Assembly (NCBI RefSeq): GCF_905404315.1
Contig: NC_066292.1
Coordinates: 1,426,001 to 1,490,000 of the forward strand
DNA length: 64,000 nucleotides
Source of the DNA: Leptidea sinapis
Lineage: Eukaryota > Arthropoda > Insecta > Lepidoptera > Pieridae
Direction: 5' to 3'
The notes beneath the pieces are model-generated. The model was not told where the DNA came from, made no database searches, and saw nothing but the letters and a program-made list of their open reading frames with translations. The translations under genes were made by a program, and so were the position numbers. Positions 33,111 through 45,179 of the stretch are shown piece after piece (within the stretch, counting starts at the first letter, position 1; the number at the start of each line of letters is the position of its first letter).

Positions 33111-34300
33111 TAAAAAAGTAATAACTTTAATTTTAAAAACATATAGCAGTTCCTGGTAAAAGGATCATCCTGCCAAGTTCCACCACAAATAGCGCCCGTA
33201 TAATGTACCCACTAGTGATATTGGGAGATCCCCAAGGATGAATGTGAATTTATACACAACTTAAGCTTTATTCCTTATAGATAGAAGGGTACCCACGATA
33301 AAATCAATAGCATTTTTAGTATATTTAAGAGAAAATTATAGGCATAATAAATTTCCTATTCCTAAGTCAATATTCAAATGAAATAGGTTTCTCTAAGTGA
33401 TATGCTCGCAAACTACCGCCGCTATTATATATCATCTAGCCGGCATTCTCGTACAAAGGACTGCAGCTGGTAAATGAGGTTATTGAAATACAAATTTGTG
33501 TTTTGCTTATTTGGAAAATTGATAGAAAGTTATTAATTGATTTTAGCTGAAAGGCTATTTTTTCATGTGAAATTTTGGAGACTATAATTAACTAACTTTA
33601 AAGAAGGGTGGGTTTAGCTAAAATTGTGGTAAAAATTTATTGTACTTAAATAGCAAAAAAAAATTTGCTCTTGGGAATTCTTCAAAAATTTGCTAACAGG
33701 TTGAATATTGACCGTTGTCTATTCATGTTTTCTCGAAAGTACAGGTACATTTACAATAGAAAGTATACAAAATTATAACAGTATCTAAAACTTACTTGAT
33801 TATTAGTTTTATTGAAATAAGTGGAAATCGATGAATTTTTTATGCGAAATGCGAAATTGTTCACTTATTTGTTACGTGAAACGAAATGATAAATGAAGTA
33901 AATATAATAAATATTAGTCTGAGCTGCGACGGAAATATTGATTGGGAATTCTTAAATCTGAGAAAGGTTTCAGCTATTGTAATCTTATTACGTAGACAAA
34001 TGATTTTGTAACTGTATCTCATTAATTCCACTATCTAAAGCGCCTTTCCAGGCAAAAAAAAACAAAAACAAGTGCATCTCGGGACGTCTGACAGAAGTGA
34101 TAACTTAAACTAACCTACGTTCAACTATTTAATATTGAAATTGTTAAACTTTATGTATCTTAATATGATAATATTAAGGATTAACATTTGCGACAGCAGC
34201 ACATGATTGCACATATGACAGCAGACAGTGTATTTACTGTTGATCTCCTGTTTGTTCGGATAGTCTGAGTTTTTCCATTATCTTCGTTATGGTGGACTTA
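33111..34300. other. no gene seen
   Basis: AT-rich sequence with only a 45-bp SINE A scrap at 33431-33474 (CATCTAGCCGGCATTCTCG). Confidence 0.55.
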
Positions 34301-34315
34301 AGCCGACACTAACTG

Positions 34316-34349
34316 CCAGCGACCTTGAGTATATACTCAAGGTCGCTGG
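34316..34349. repeat. perfect 34-bp palindrome
   Basis: Every base pairs about the centre TAT/ATA, from CCAGCGACC at the left to GGTCGCTGG at the right. It directly adjoins the next palindrome. Confidence 0.97.
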
Positions 34350-34350
34350 T

Positions 34351-34390
34351 GCCGGAAGCCGTGAACTCATATGAGTTCACGGCTGCCGGC
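34351..34390. repeat. 40-bp palindrome, one mismatch pair
   Basis: The inner 28 bp (34357-34384), centred on CAT/ATG, are perfectly self-complementary. The arms extend to 34351 and 34390 with one mismatched pair (GCCGG to CCGGC). One base separates it from the palindrome at 34316-34349. Confidence 0.95.
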
Positions 34391-34742
34391 CCGCCATCTA
34401 TATAACAAAGCCAAAACTTTTCAAAATTCTTGGGTGGAAAACGTAACATTTTAACAGGCACCAACAGTTTATATGCTTACAATCCTCATTATTGATTACT
34501 AATCTGTTTAAATGTATCTACGCAAAAAAAGTAAAAGCTATAAGAATACCTTTTCTGAAAATAGTACTAAACAAATGCGTCATGCCGAGGAAAAACTTGT
34601 TTGACAGCAAAGAATAAGTCAGCGTGACTGTTTACGTTAAATTAGACTTAAACTTACATTATAACAGCTAGGTATGATGCAAGCCAACCTTAGAGTTTAA
34701 TAATGAAATTAAATTAAATTGAAGACAGAGAGACAAGCAAGC

Positions 34743-34933
34743 TGTTCACCCTATGGTAAATCATACGTCCTGCCCATAACAAGGGTGTCACATTGAGACA
34801 TAAAATGTTAAGTCTCATTGGCCCACTAACATCACTAGCTACGGCATCCTTCATATTATCTAAACATGGTTGCACCTTACGTACTACTTCACGGTAGAAA
34901 AAGGCACCCTGTGCAATGAAACCACCCAGGGGT
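34743..34933 (-). mobile_element. degraded SINE family A
   Basis: Contains TCACATTGAGACATAAAATG, TTAAGTCTCATTGGCCCACT and CTACGGC in family order; an internal part is deleted. Confidence 0.65.
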
Positions 34934-35686
34934 ACCTAAATCATTCATAAGCTATGTCCACTCTTTACTTTTTCATCTTGCTGTTTGAAGCTTTCAATAA
35001 TTTAAAACGTTAACGAACGCAACGCTAATATTGTAATTCTTTAGTTCCATCGTTATTGCCAAACGCTTTGTCGCACAGAATCCACCCGAAGCGGGAATAC
35101 CGGTATCACCGCTTAGTTTTCAACCGTAACATACCATTGATGAACAAAATAAGGCACAGTGTGGATATTGGTATTATTATGACAATTGGCACAAATACAA
35201 TAGCCGTAGGGGGGTTGGCGTAGTTACGAAATTTGACTTGGCAGCTATAGGTCGGTCCCGGAAAACGCATCCCCTCCTTCATGACATATTTTGATGATCT
35301 ATATATAGGCTGTATCTAGTACGACCTGGGAGCCCTACTTGCATATAATATAATAGATCATTGATGAGTGGTCAACTGGTAGCCAGATTGCCGATTTTGC
35401 AATTTCTGCGCCCGTAACCATCGTCGCCCGCACGGCCCGGGGGCAAACCAAAGAGTGATATAGTGAGCCGACTATTTATGCTAAATAATGACATTAGATT
35501 TATTTTTCTTGTATTACAGCACTAAACGTACGTTACGTTATTTTACATAAGGCTTAGACCAAAAGTTACGGGATGTTTCAGTGTTAAAAATTAAATTTTA
35601 AAAAAAGTTATATTTTTAAAGACGTTTTACGAAAAAATACCGAGAATTTACTATTCTTTTTTTTTATCAAGAAAACGAACAAACAT

Positions 35687-36116
35687 CTTAACTGTTGCTT
35701 CTCAATATGTTCTTGATAATTTGATGTACAATTTACATGGGCACATAAGTGAATTTGCTAGAAACTGTCATAAACATAGTGTTAACACGAGGAAAAAACA
35801 TAAACTTATAATGCCTACTACTCGGATAAGTCGAGTTAGTAAGTCTTTTGTTGGGCGATGTATGCTATGTTAGAAAACGTGTGGTAAAGGTAGATAAATG
35901 ATTCTTAATGATACCACAGATACGGAACGGAGCGACCGGCTTCAGGCTATTAAATAATAAGTTTTATTGTACCATATTTCATTGTAGCCATATTCTATAA
36001 AAAAAGCCCGCTGAGTTTCATGCGCTCGTTCTTCTCAGGTCTGAGGTATACTTTTTCGAATGGGTGATATGTGATATCATATTATTTTGAATAAATTTAT
36101 TTGAATTTGAAAAAAA
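35687..36116 (+). mobile_element. family C retroposon 3' end, second copy
   Basis: Parallels 14.3-14.8 kb: ACTGTTGCTTCTCAATATG, CACATAAGTGAATTTGC, GAGCGACCGGCTTC, AAGCCCGCTGAGTTTCATGC and the TTTGAATTTGAA end. The coding part is shorter, with an internal deletion. Confidence 0.7.
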
Positions 36117-36405
36117 ACAGCTATTTATAACAATGTTAACGTCTACTACTATGACAATAAGCCGTGTATTAATTTTCACGTAATATGTAATTGATTCTAA
36201 TTAATTTAAAGATTACAAGAGAGTTACAATATTTTATATTTCACTATTTCCATCCCTCGTCAGACTATTCGATAAAATATTCCAATTAATAAAAGACAAT
36301 CTTCTAGGTGTCTGGATGACATCTTTGTAATACACGCCTGCAAAAGTATTTCATTATAGTGGTCGTTATTTGCGTCCACTTCGTTCAGCTTTCCGATACT
36401 CTCAC

Positions 36406-36635
36406 GGTCTTACAAATAAACTTGGTATAATTTTGTACCTGACAATAAACCAAGAATATGCAAAATGTTTACTATATCGCTGACAACACTGTCAATACAA
36501 TGATAATTCTGAAGTTTTCCAAATAAATGCGTGAAACGCTATACGTCGGATAAAACCATATACAAAATAAAAACATTTTTCATATTCTTGGTTTATTCTC
36601 AGCTATAACTTTATACCAAGATTATTTCTAAGGCC
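36406..36635. mobile_element. MITE family H, copy 1
   Basis: Long inverted ends of about 55 bp: GGTCTTACAAATAAACTTGG with AATAAACCAAGAATATGCAA on the left, and CATATTCTTGGTTTATTCTC with CTAAGGCC on the right. The centre includes TATATCGCTGACAACACTGT. Confidence 0.78.
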
Positions 36636-36660
36636 GTCAAGTTGAGCAAGTGGTGTAACA

Positions 36661-36866
36661 AATCAAAATCACCTTATTTTCATGTAGGTCACGGAAATGA
36701 CACTTATGAATGTCAAAAAAAAATTCTTATTGAATCTGCCACTACTTCGTAAAGGGTTGAGCTAATGAGAAGTAGTAGCAAGAAACTCATGTCCACTCTT
36801 TTAAAGCAAGATTTACATCTTCATCATTTCAATTATAATATATGTAAAATGATGCAATAAACATAC
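36661..36866 (-). mobile_element. retroposon 3' tail family D
   Basis: AATCAAAATCACCTTATTTT, CATGTAGGTCACGGAAATGA, CTACTTCGTAAAGGGTTGAG and AAAATGATGCAATAAACATA. Confidence 0.7.
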
Positions 36867-37220
36867 TTTCTACATAAAGTGCAGATAACCTCGGATTTTT
36901 AGCTTCAACAACTATTATAGTATCTAATAGGCAAAAAAGCCAATCAGCCGAGCTAGTATGAGATGAAACGTTGAATTGAAGTACATCTCATTGAGTATGC
37001 CCGGCCCGTTCTAATTTTCATTCAGAGTGGGTGTCAGACATCGAGCGCCGACACTGAGTCTCATCTTCCGCAACTGTCAGACACATTGGCAATGTAAAAT
37101 GTTACAGCGGTGACACATTCATTATTCACTGACCCCGTTTGGAAGTTGTTACAAGAGTTTATTTATAAATGAATAGGTAAGTATAGTTTTAATGCAATGA
37201 ATCTTTTATAAAACTGTAAA

Positions 37221-37623
37221 TTAAATTGTAATCATCGCTGACGTCCACTGCTGGACAAAGGCCTCTCCCAAAGATCTCCACGACATTCGTCCGTGCGCTG
37301 CCCTCATCCAACCTACTCCGGCGATATTGAACAGATCGTCGGTCCATCTTGCGGGGGGCCTACCAACACTACGCCTTCCGGTACGTGATCGCCATTGGAG
37401 GACCTTACTGCCCCAACGGCCATCTGTCCGCCGAGCTATGTGCCCTGCCCACTGCCACTTCAGTTTCACAATCATTTGGGCTATGTCGGTGATTTCTGAT
37501 TCGATCTCGCAGGGAAACTCTGAGCATAGCCCTGTCCATTGCCCGCTGAGCAACAGTGAGCTTCCTCATAGGGCGCATAGTTAGCGACCACGTCTGTGTT
37601 CCGTATGTCATCACTGGCAACAC
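37221..37623 (-). pseudogene. RTE-like reverse transcriptase C-terminal relic
   Basis: Two overlapping minus frames: one with MLPVMTYGTQTWSLTM and QRAMDRAMLRVSLRDRIRN, the next with KLKWQWAGHIARRTDGRWGS, RRSVGRPPARWTDDL and EAFVQQWTS. They are the C-terminal part of a lepidopteran endonuclease/reverse transcriptase ORF broken by a frameshift near 37.5 kb. The 5' portion is missing. Confidence 0.85.
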
Positions 37624-37629
37624 ACATTG

Positions 37630-39240
37630 GCAATTAAATTGTGTTTTTGTAAAAATACCTTTAAAGTGATTTAGAAGGATTTATAGTTAAAATAATAACT
37701 TAGGATACTTAATAAAATAAAAATGTTAATAAAAAAAAAGAAATCCAGCAGTAGTTTGTTACATTTCTTTTTACTTTACTAACCGATCGACATGTATGAG
37801 GTTTTGCTCGTTCTTATTAACATTCAAAATATTCAAAGAATTACATGCTATAAGATGAATGCTAGAATATATTATTAGGATAGCTCCTATTATGAAAATA
37901 TGATAGGAAACATAATTACCAGTAAAGAAGTACCAAAGCTTGTTGTTAAATAACATTTAAAACTGATTTAAATTCTAAAAAGCAAAAGTCTTACGTTTAC
38001 GAACACAATACCTAATTTGATTCATTCAATTCTTATCTCGTATTTGCACAGCGTAGGACTTAGCTATTATAAGCTCAATTTCAGGCGGCGGATGCTGGTT
38101 CTAATATAATTAGTTTTCTAGTCTGCTAGTCGCCGGTATTACGCTCTGTATTCTGAGTTCACTAAAGTAAATAAGATAATATCGATAAACTCTGTACTCA
38201 TATGTCTTATTTGTAAATTTCAAGGTGACAGGTGAGTGAGGTTTGGCTTCAAGGTGTTAAAAGTTATAAGAGTTGCAAATGCATTAAAAATAATCAAATA
38301 ATTATTTCGTTATCAACAAGAAATCTGTGTTAGGCTGTATCGCACACATGGCCGTGTGTTTTACGTGAATATCTAATACTTGTATATATCAATATTTAAA
38401 TAATAATAATAAAGCTATATTTATATTTTTTATTTATTAATTTCAAGGAATATCAACAGCTATTTACACAAAATAAAAATACAATAATAACTTAGGGCTA
38501 ATTGCAGATATTTACTAATAGACAATAGAAGTATTAAGAACCAAAATAATTAGTAGTTATTAATATTACGTACTGAGTGCTTTCCCTGGTTATCTTCTGA
38601 TGTACGCAAATAGCTCAGAACACAATATAACATCTCTACATTTACTGACGTAGTCGTTCATGCGCTCAGTTTTAAGTTCTCGGCAATGCTTCACGCTATC
38701 ATATGGTGATTAATGAGTATCTATAGATTACTTTTGAGAAGCTTTTTCCAACCTCTTTATTATAAATTGGCTATTTGACGAGTATAAGTGTACAAAATAT
38801 TATTTATAAAACTATAACATCTAGACTTACAATATACTATCGTATAGAAAAACAAAGCGTGCGAGGGAGAAGGACATCTGTAACGGAGATACAGCAAGAT
38901 AGAAAAGGAAAGCGAATGTTATGTAACTGTACACAATTTTGATTGACAAGTCGTAAGCAGTCAGCCACGCTTGATAATTGCTCCTTAGTATTTTGTATAT
39001 TAAACTAGCTAACCACTAGCTAAAGAACACATTCCATATTGTTCACGCGTTCAGACGGTCAGGTCACCTATATCGCTAATATATTCACAGTATATGCATG
39101 TACATCAAGTATTTCCGAATTCTTAAACCAAATTGCCTGTAATAGTCCTTGTAGTTCTCTAACTAGTTCGAAACAGCGCTCCCATAGACGAATTAGTTCC
39201 CAGATCCCTGGCTCCTTAGTTATTTTGTTCATTAACAATC
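37630..39240. other. no gene seen
   Basis: AT-rich; no coding region, clear repeat or splice-bounded exon recognised. Confidence 0.55.
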
Positions 39241-39245
39241 CTACA

Positions 39246-39333
39246 GATGCTACGTTGTAGTAATATGTGCTACAGTTGCTACGTAAGAGTAATCTGTGCT
39301 ACAAATGCTACGAATGAGTAATCTGTGCTACAG
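39246..39333 (+). repeat. three-unit minisatellite, about 29-30 bp
   Basis: Three diverged tandem units, each with GCTACG..GTAAT.TGTGCTACA. Confidence 0.85.
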
Positions 39334-39490
39334 ATCCTTATTCGAATTCCAATACTGTTATGTACTTCGCAAACTAAATAATTAAATTGTTTTTTATTAT
39401 CTTGCACGGCTCGATGTACAAAACATTCTGCGCATAGTTGTCAGTAGATATCTTATTATGTTCAGTAACTATAAAACTTTTAGTTCGCAT

Positions 39491-39950
39491 CAAGGGACGT
39501 TCCCTGTAGATCGCAGTTCTTTAGTATACTCCGAATCAGACCGGATCGGGCGAACGATCAGGAGCCCTATTACCAAAATCGAAATACGAAGTTTCGGTTG
39601 ACGGATCGTGCATTTTCCTAGTACGAAAGTGTTTCGGATCCGAAGATCGATACTAAGTTTGCGATTAGACATTTTGTCTTTCGTTTACCTTATTGCCAAT
39701 TTACTTGACATTCACTTTTTCGTAGTTTGACATTATCATGATCGTAATAACAACTTTTCATGGTCTATGGTTCCGAAACGAAATCCGTCCACACTATTCG
39801 GATCCGAAAAACTCTGGTAATAGGATTTAATTCAAAGTTCGTCGTTCCTTCGTTTTGGACTGAATCTTCGGCTTTCGATTCTGGAAATAGATCTCTAGTA
39901 TCGGATTCGATAAAGGAACTAACGATCTAGAAGACCGACAGCTGCGTACT
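39491..39950. mobile_element. probable fold-back element with long diverged arms
   Basis: Left arm (39508-39645) and the complement of the right arm (39785-39945) share ordered blocks: TAGATCG, AGTTC.TTTA, CCGAATC, CCTATTACCA, and a TTCGGATCCGAA-type palindrome near the centre of each arm. Arms have diverged, so element status is inferred. Confidence 0.45.
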
Positions 39951-40201
39951 AAATTGACCGCTCCCAGTCGCGAAATATTCGCAAGCCTAGCCTGTAAGGG
40001 CAAAAACATTTTTAAATGGCACTTAGCGAGAAACAATTTTATTTGAAAGCAAAGGACAGTTCAGGAAAGCATTCAACAAAATGTTCGTTATGAGATCATT
40101 AAAAGGCAAGTTTTGAGTTAAATTTTGTATTTTATTCACACACAGCTCTATTCATTGAACATCCTTACCTACTGAATAAGCCTTGCTTCTCATAGGTGCT
40201 A

Positions 40202-40492
40202 TTTTTTTATGAAAATAAGGGTCCAGAAGAGCAGGACATTTAACTAATGGTAATTGATACGCCACTAAGGATCCCTGAAATCCCCGAAAATTCTGAGCGG
40301 CACTATAATTTCGCTCGTCACGTAGAGACATAAGTAGTTAAGTCTCATTTGCCCAGTTATTTCACTAGCTACAGCGCCCTTCAGCCCGAAACACAGTAAT
40401 GTTTACACATTACTGCTTCACGGCAGAAAAAGGTGCCGTTGCGGTACCCATAATCTAGCCGGCGTCCTGTGCAAAGGAGCCCCCCACTGGTA
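40202..40492 (-). mobile_element. SINE family A, near full length
   Basis: T-run at 40202 (A-tail in reverse), TGAAAATAAGGG, TTCTGAGCGGCACTATAATT, CAGCGCCCTTCAGCCCGAAA and TAATCTAGCCGGCGTCCTGT to CCCACTGGTA. Confidence 0.85.
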
Positions 40493-41173
40493 TATTTGGG
40501 TGAACATCTATTATTTTATTATTCCTCTATATCAAAGTATGGACGGCGAAAATCATTTGACATTGGCTTAGAAGAAGTTTTGTAGAACTATATTTGGGCA
40601 TAAAAATTTAAATATTCCTAGTGTTTAAAATAGTATTTATAAAAAATTTAATTTTAATGAGTTAAGTTCAGATTTTAGAATCAGTAATGGATTTTGATAG
40701 AATGTACGAAAATACCAGTACTTAAGTTATTTTATTAAAATTGTTAATAATAATTTCATAAAGAACAGATCAGTAAAGCTAACATTGTAGAAACTAACTA
40801 AAATAATATTACAAAAAGGTGAATTCCTCCAACGAACGGCCAAATTAGCTTACCACTCCGCAAATAAAGAAATTGTACAAATTCATGAGTCACGACAGGG
40901 TCCCACGCATGCGCAATGAACTCGACGAATTGCGACAACTTGCAGATTCACGGAATAAAGAATATACTAACCTTTCGTTACATCAACCTCGACACATAAT
41001 TACAAAACACACGAATGAAGAGAACAAAGAATTATATAACTTTTCGCGTTAATTCAAAGCTTTGCGCAAATTATTATGTGATGAAATGAAAGATGGGTTT
41101 GCAATAAGCATAAAATTATTATAATTAGAGGCGATTGTAATTAAATTAAAAAGATTGTCCAAAAGTCCAGATC

Positions 41174-41205
41174 AACTGGCCATTAGTGATCACCGCCGAC
41201 ACCCA
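41174..41205 (-). repeat. short fragment of family F
   Basis: ATTAGTGATCACCGCCG resembles the family F core seen at 44.5 and 63.6 kb. Confidence 0.4.
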
Positions 41206-41312
41206 CATATTGGTAATAACAATCACCAGAGCAATTTAGCCAACATAGGCTATATAACTAATAGTACTAAAAATATATAAAGTATATAAAGACTCACAAT
41301 AACTAATAGTAC

Positions 41313-41450
41313 TACCGTATAACGACCCTGAAACACATAGCAAGGAATTTCATTCCACAACTCGATTGTGCGTGGAATGAATACCGTATAACGAATCCGA
41401 AACAAAGGACAAGGAAATTGATTCCACAGATTGATTGCGCGTGGAATCAA
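41313..41450 (-). pseudogene. tandemly duplicated retrotransposon ORF C-terminus
   Basis: Two head-to-tail 69-bp units (41313-41381 and 41382-41450). Each reads on the minus strand as IPRxIxLWNxxPxxxFxxRYTV, the motif found at the C-terminus of many insect non-LTR reverse transcriptases. The surrounding ORF is otherwise lost. Confidence 0.65.
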
Positions 41451-41529
41451 TATCCCAAAAAAACAGCTGTTAATGAATAAGGGCAATAAAGTTTCCTTTG
41501 ATGTGCTTTTAGGTTATAAGTTTAAGAAT

Positions 41530-43400
41530 CCTTAAAAAAGGTTGTTACAGAACTTCTTTGGAATGAATAATTTTGATGTTATGGGTTTTTAAGCATAATT
41601 ATAATTATTTTAATGGTTTGACTTGAAATGGTTTCCGCAATATTAAAGTTTTAACATCCAGTACTGGGGCGATTTACTAAAACTGAAGCCAATCTGCATA
41701 TCATGGTTACTATGTTTTGTATTACTCCCTCCCGTCGTTTTCCCACAGGGTAGCCCTTTCACCTTTGTCTGGGAGCAAAAAAATTATGTCGACACACTTC
41801 TGCTGCAACCGTTGACGAGTTAGGGCGTAACTCTGACCAATTATTGATAGAATAATAATTTGTCGTTGTCTTTATTCTTGGAAGCCTAGCATATTGATTT
41901 TTTTCTATTTAATTTACAGTTAATTATTTCGATGTTAGCTTGTTTGTGAATTTTCATAGTTTTTATTAAAATTTGTCATAAAATAATCCCTTTTGAATTT
42001 ATTTCCTAGAATATATATAAGTATATAACTATTTATAATAAAAACGTAACTAAGTAAAAAGTTTTATAAACAATACCGAATCCAAAAAAGATCTATATGA
42101 TTTTATTCTGTATGTACGGGCGAAAAGCAAAAACTTTTGAATAAATACTGTTGAAGTATATAAAGATATATATAAAAATAAATTTAAGCTAAACGTCACA
42201 CAAGATGATGGCATAGGATTATTGGAGTGTTATAGTATCAACGCGGACCACGTCACAGTTGTTGGCTAGTTGTATTTACAAGCGTTGATGAACACCTTAT
42301 ATTTAATAATCTATGGTCATCCATCCATGACTCTTCACTCTCATAAATACCAGGTTGTTAGGAGCACACCACTTTAGTACGTGATCCAACATTTTAAAAT
42401 ATTCAGCCAACTGTGTTTCGTTTTACTACTAGCTATGTTCAGTATTAAAATTCAGCTGCTGTTTTAAGAGAAGTTTCCTTGCTTCGAATTTATTTTTCAT
42501 GTTTTCGTGTTATTATACAATTGGTTGTCTGCGACTTTGTCTGCTTAAATTTAATCAGACAATTAAATTAAATTGCATGTTGATTACAATTTCATAGTAT
42601 ATAATTATTTGTTAGATACTATCTATTGACCACACAGCCGGTTCGAGTCTCCCCGCGACTATAGTTGCGTAGTCTATAATAATAAAAATAATAATACTTT
42701 ATTTCATTTTCTTTTACACTCACTGCAAATAACTTAAATTACTTACTTGCGTAGTCTATGCGGCCTCCACGGCCCACGTCTATTACTATCGTCGAAATAT
42801 TTATTTTTTCATCTTGTTATGACTTAAATATCGCAAAAGAACCCTCATTTGCAATCCAAAAATCTCACGTCTAAATATTAGCTTTTTCAAAAAAAAAAAA
42901 AACGGTGAGTTTTTTCTTCGTTGAAATCTCTACTTTTTGATGGTGTAAAAAATATACATTACAAATGCAAAGAAACGAAATCCTCAAATTTGAAGGTTTT
43001 TTTTACATGTACAATTTTGAGCTATTTATTGAATTTACACTGTAAAAATATGAAGTAATAAATTGGAGACCCAAATATACTACTATAACTAACAAGCAAA
43101 TAAGTTAATAAAGTTAATATTTAATAAGACATCTACAATATCTTTAGAAAGTTGTACAATCTTCTTTAAATTATATACGCAGATATGCCTATAGATATTA
43201 TATGCCTATTTATTATTAGGTTGCTATTTTAAGATAGCGTATAATTTCAACTCATTTCTTGGAAGCACAAGTTATACAAAACTTCAAAAAAATCGATTTA
43301 TGTGTCATTTCATTAGCTTTTATTGATATAAAATTAACTAACTACTGGACTCGTGAATAATTCAACGTCTTTATGATACGATACAGATTTTTTTTTAAAT
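41530..43400. other. no gene seen
   Basis: AT-rich; a GGTTCGAGTCTCC B-box-like motif occurs near 42643 without the rest of a tRNA-like unit. Confidence 0.5.
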
Positions 43401-43409
43401 AAATAAATA

Positions 43410-43666
43410 TTACAAATAAACCTGGTATAAGATTATACCTGGGAATAAACCAATTATAGTTAAAATGTTGAGTATATCGCTGACAACACTGTCAATACGA
43501 TGATTATTCTAAAGTTTTCCGAATATCAAGCAGCCTTGCAAATACACCCGGGAAACGTTATACGTCGGAATAAACCAATCATAAGCAAAATGTCTATTTG
43601 TAAACATTTTGCATATTCTTGGTTTATTCTGAGATATAACTTTATGCCAAGTTTATTTCTAAGGCC
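43410..43666. mobile_element. MITE family H, copy 2
   Basis: Same plan as 36.4 kb: TTACAAATAAACCTGGTATA and AATAAACCAAT.AT at the left, GCATATTCTTGGTTTATTCT and TTATTTCTAAGGCC at the right, TATATCGCTGACAACACTGT inside. Confidence 0.78.
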
Positions 43667-43892
43667 GAACAGTATGCGATAGGTACTGTCTTGGCCGCCC
43701 AGAGGTGACATCTGCCGATAATCACAAACTGCAGAAAAACATCTCAATAACGGTTACATATTTATTTTTAGTCTAACAACTTAAAATTATATGATATCTC
43801 TCAAGGCTAGCACACAATTTTAATCTTCTGAACCTCTTCCATGGTAAACATTTAGGTACCGTAGTTTCAGACTCGTTTTAGTATGATTGGTA

Positions 43893-44423
43893 TTAAAAAA
43901 AAATTGAGACGTCCTTTCCATTAAAATGCAGTGCTGCTGAGGTTCAGCCTAGCGAAACTCTCTAAGAAAAAAGCGATTCACTCGATTGTATGAAACGTGC
44001 AGTCATTGATAGATTGACAGATGACGGCTTTAATCTTGTAAAAACCGGAATCCACTACGTTTTAAGCAACTGTTCGCTTTCAAACTTAGCCGGATTATAC
44101 TTCTTCGACCATCGCCATACCGTGATTACTACTATGTCAAACTTATGTCAAATGACTGCACGTTAACTTAAATAAATTTCAAATTTTACTTCGGCATCAT
44201 ATTACGTAGTATTTACATCCTCTTTGCTGAGGTTTCTTTAAAACCCAAAGTTCTAAGCCATAACGTAACTCTTACATCAAACATAACATGTGGAGTGCTT
44301 TTAAACCTAGTAACTTCATTAGCTATGACGCCTTACAAACCGAAATACAATAATATTGCTTCGTACAGTTACGCCTGACGACAGAAAAAGGCGCCTCGGT
44401 GATACCCTAGCAGGCATCTGGTA
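43893..44423 (-). mobile_element. SINE family A interrupted by element J
   Basis: Left piece has AAAATGCAGTGCTGCTGAGG; after the insertion at 43945-44226 the family sequence resumes with TTTAAAACCCAAAGTTCTAAG and ends in GCAGGCATCTGGTAAA. Confidence 0.7.
43945..44226 (-). mobile_element. hAT-like element family J, uninterrupted copy
   Basis: Flanked by CTGAGGTT (43937-43944 and 44227-44234), an 8-bp duplication of SINE A sequence. Ends CAGCCTAGCGAAAC and, from the other side, CAAAGAGGATG. At 43997-44004 it carries GTGCAGTC once, the same site that is duplicated around MITE B at 20.7 kb. Confidence 0.82.
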
Positions 44424-44454
44424 AAGTTAATACTAAACGATGACAATATTTAAT

Positions 44455-44612
44455 GTTTTCTTTTAATGGAAGAGACAAACGAGCGTACCGGTCTCCTGAT
44501 GTAAAGTGATCACCGCCGCCCACATTCTCTTGCACCACCAAAGGAATCACAGGAGCATTGCCGGCCTTTTAGAAAGGTGTACGCGCTTTTTTTAAGGTAC
44601 CCAATGTTACTT
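44455..44612 (-). repeat. family F retroposon fragment
   Basis: GACAAACGAGCGTACCGGTC, AGTGATCACCGCCGCCCACA and AGGTGTACGCGCTTTTTTTA, a dispersed lepidopteran repeat also at 63.6 kb. Confidence 0.65.
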
Positions 44613-45179
44613 AAAATTGAAAATAAAATAAAAAGTAAATATCTTCAAGCTTTTCCGCACAAATAATCCCCGTGCGATGACACGGGGACAGGCCGCCATT
44701 TTAGTGACGTCATAGAAACGAAAAAGTACCGTTTGCAAATTAACAACCATTGAAGTCAGGCAGATTTTAATATGACAAGGTACCATTCTGTTTTAACGCG
44801 GGGTATTATATACCTTGTAAGTTTTAATCAGTATTATTAGGACCGTAATGGATTCTCTCTCTTTTAATTAATTTTAATTGTATGCTCTTAAGGCTTCAAC
44901 TAGTGCAGTTTATTACAAGCCACACGATGTCAGTGTTTGAATTAGAAGACACACAGTGCGGCAATGGGAGGCGGGGACAATATAGGTCAAGGATTCGTGG
45001 GAAAGTGACGGGAAAATGCGAACGATGTGGCATTTGATAAAGATGATTCACAGACAGTGCGGGTTTTATTAAGAATCGCAACGTTAAGAATATTCATTGT
45101 GATGACCACGGAGCCAATTAATATTCCTTTTTCATGCTGTCTTGTATAGAAATGAGGTGATAACTTAGAGATTAACTTT

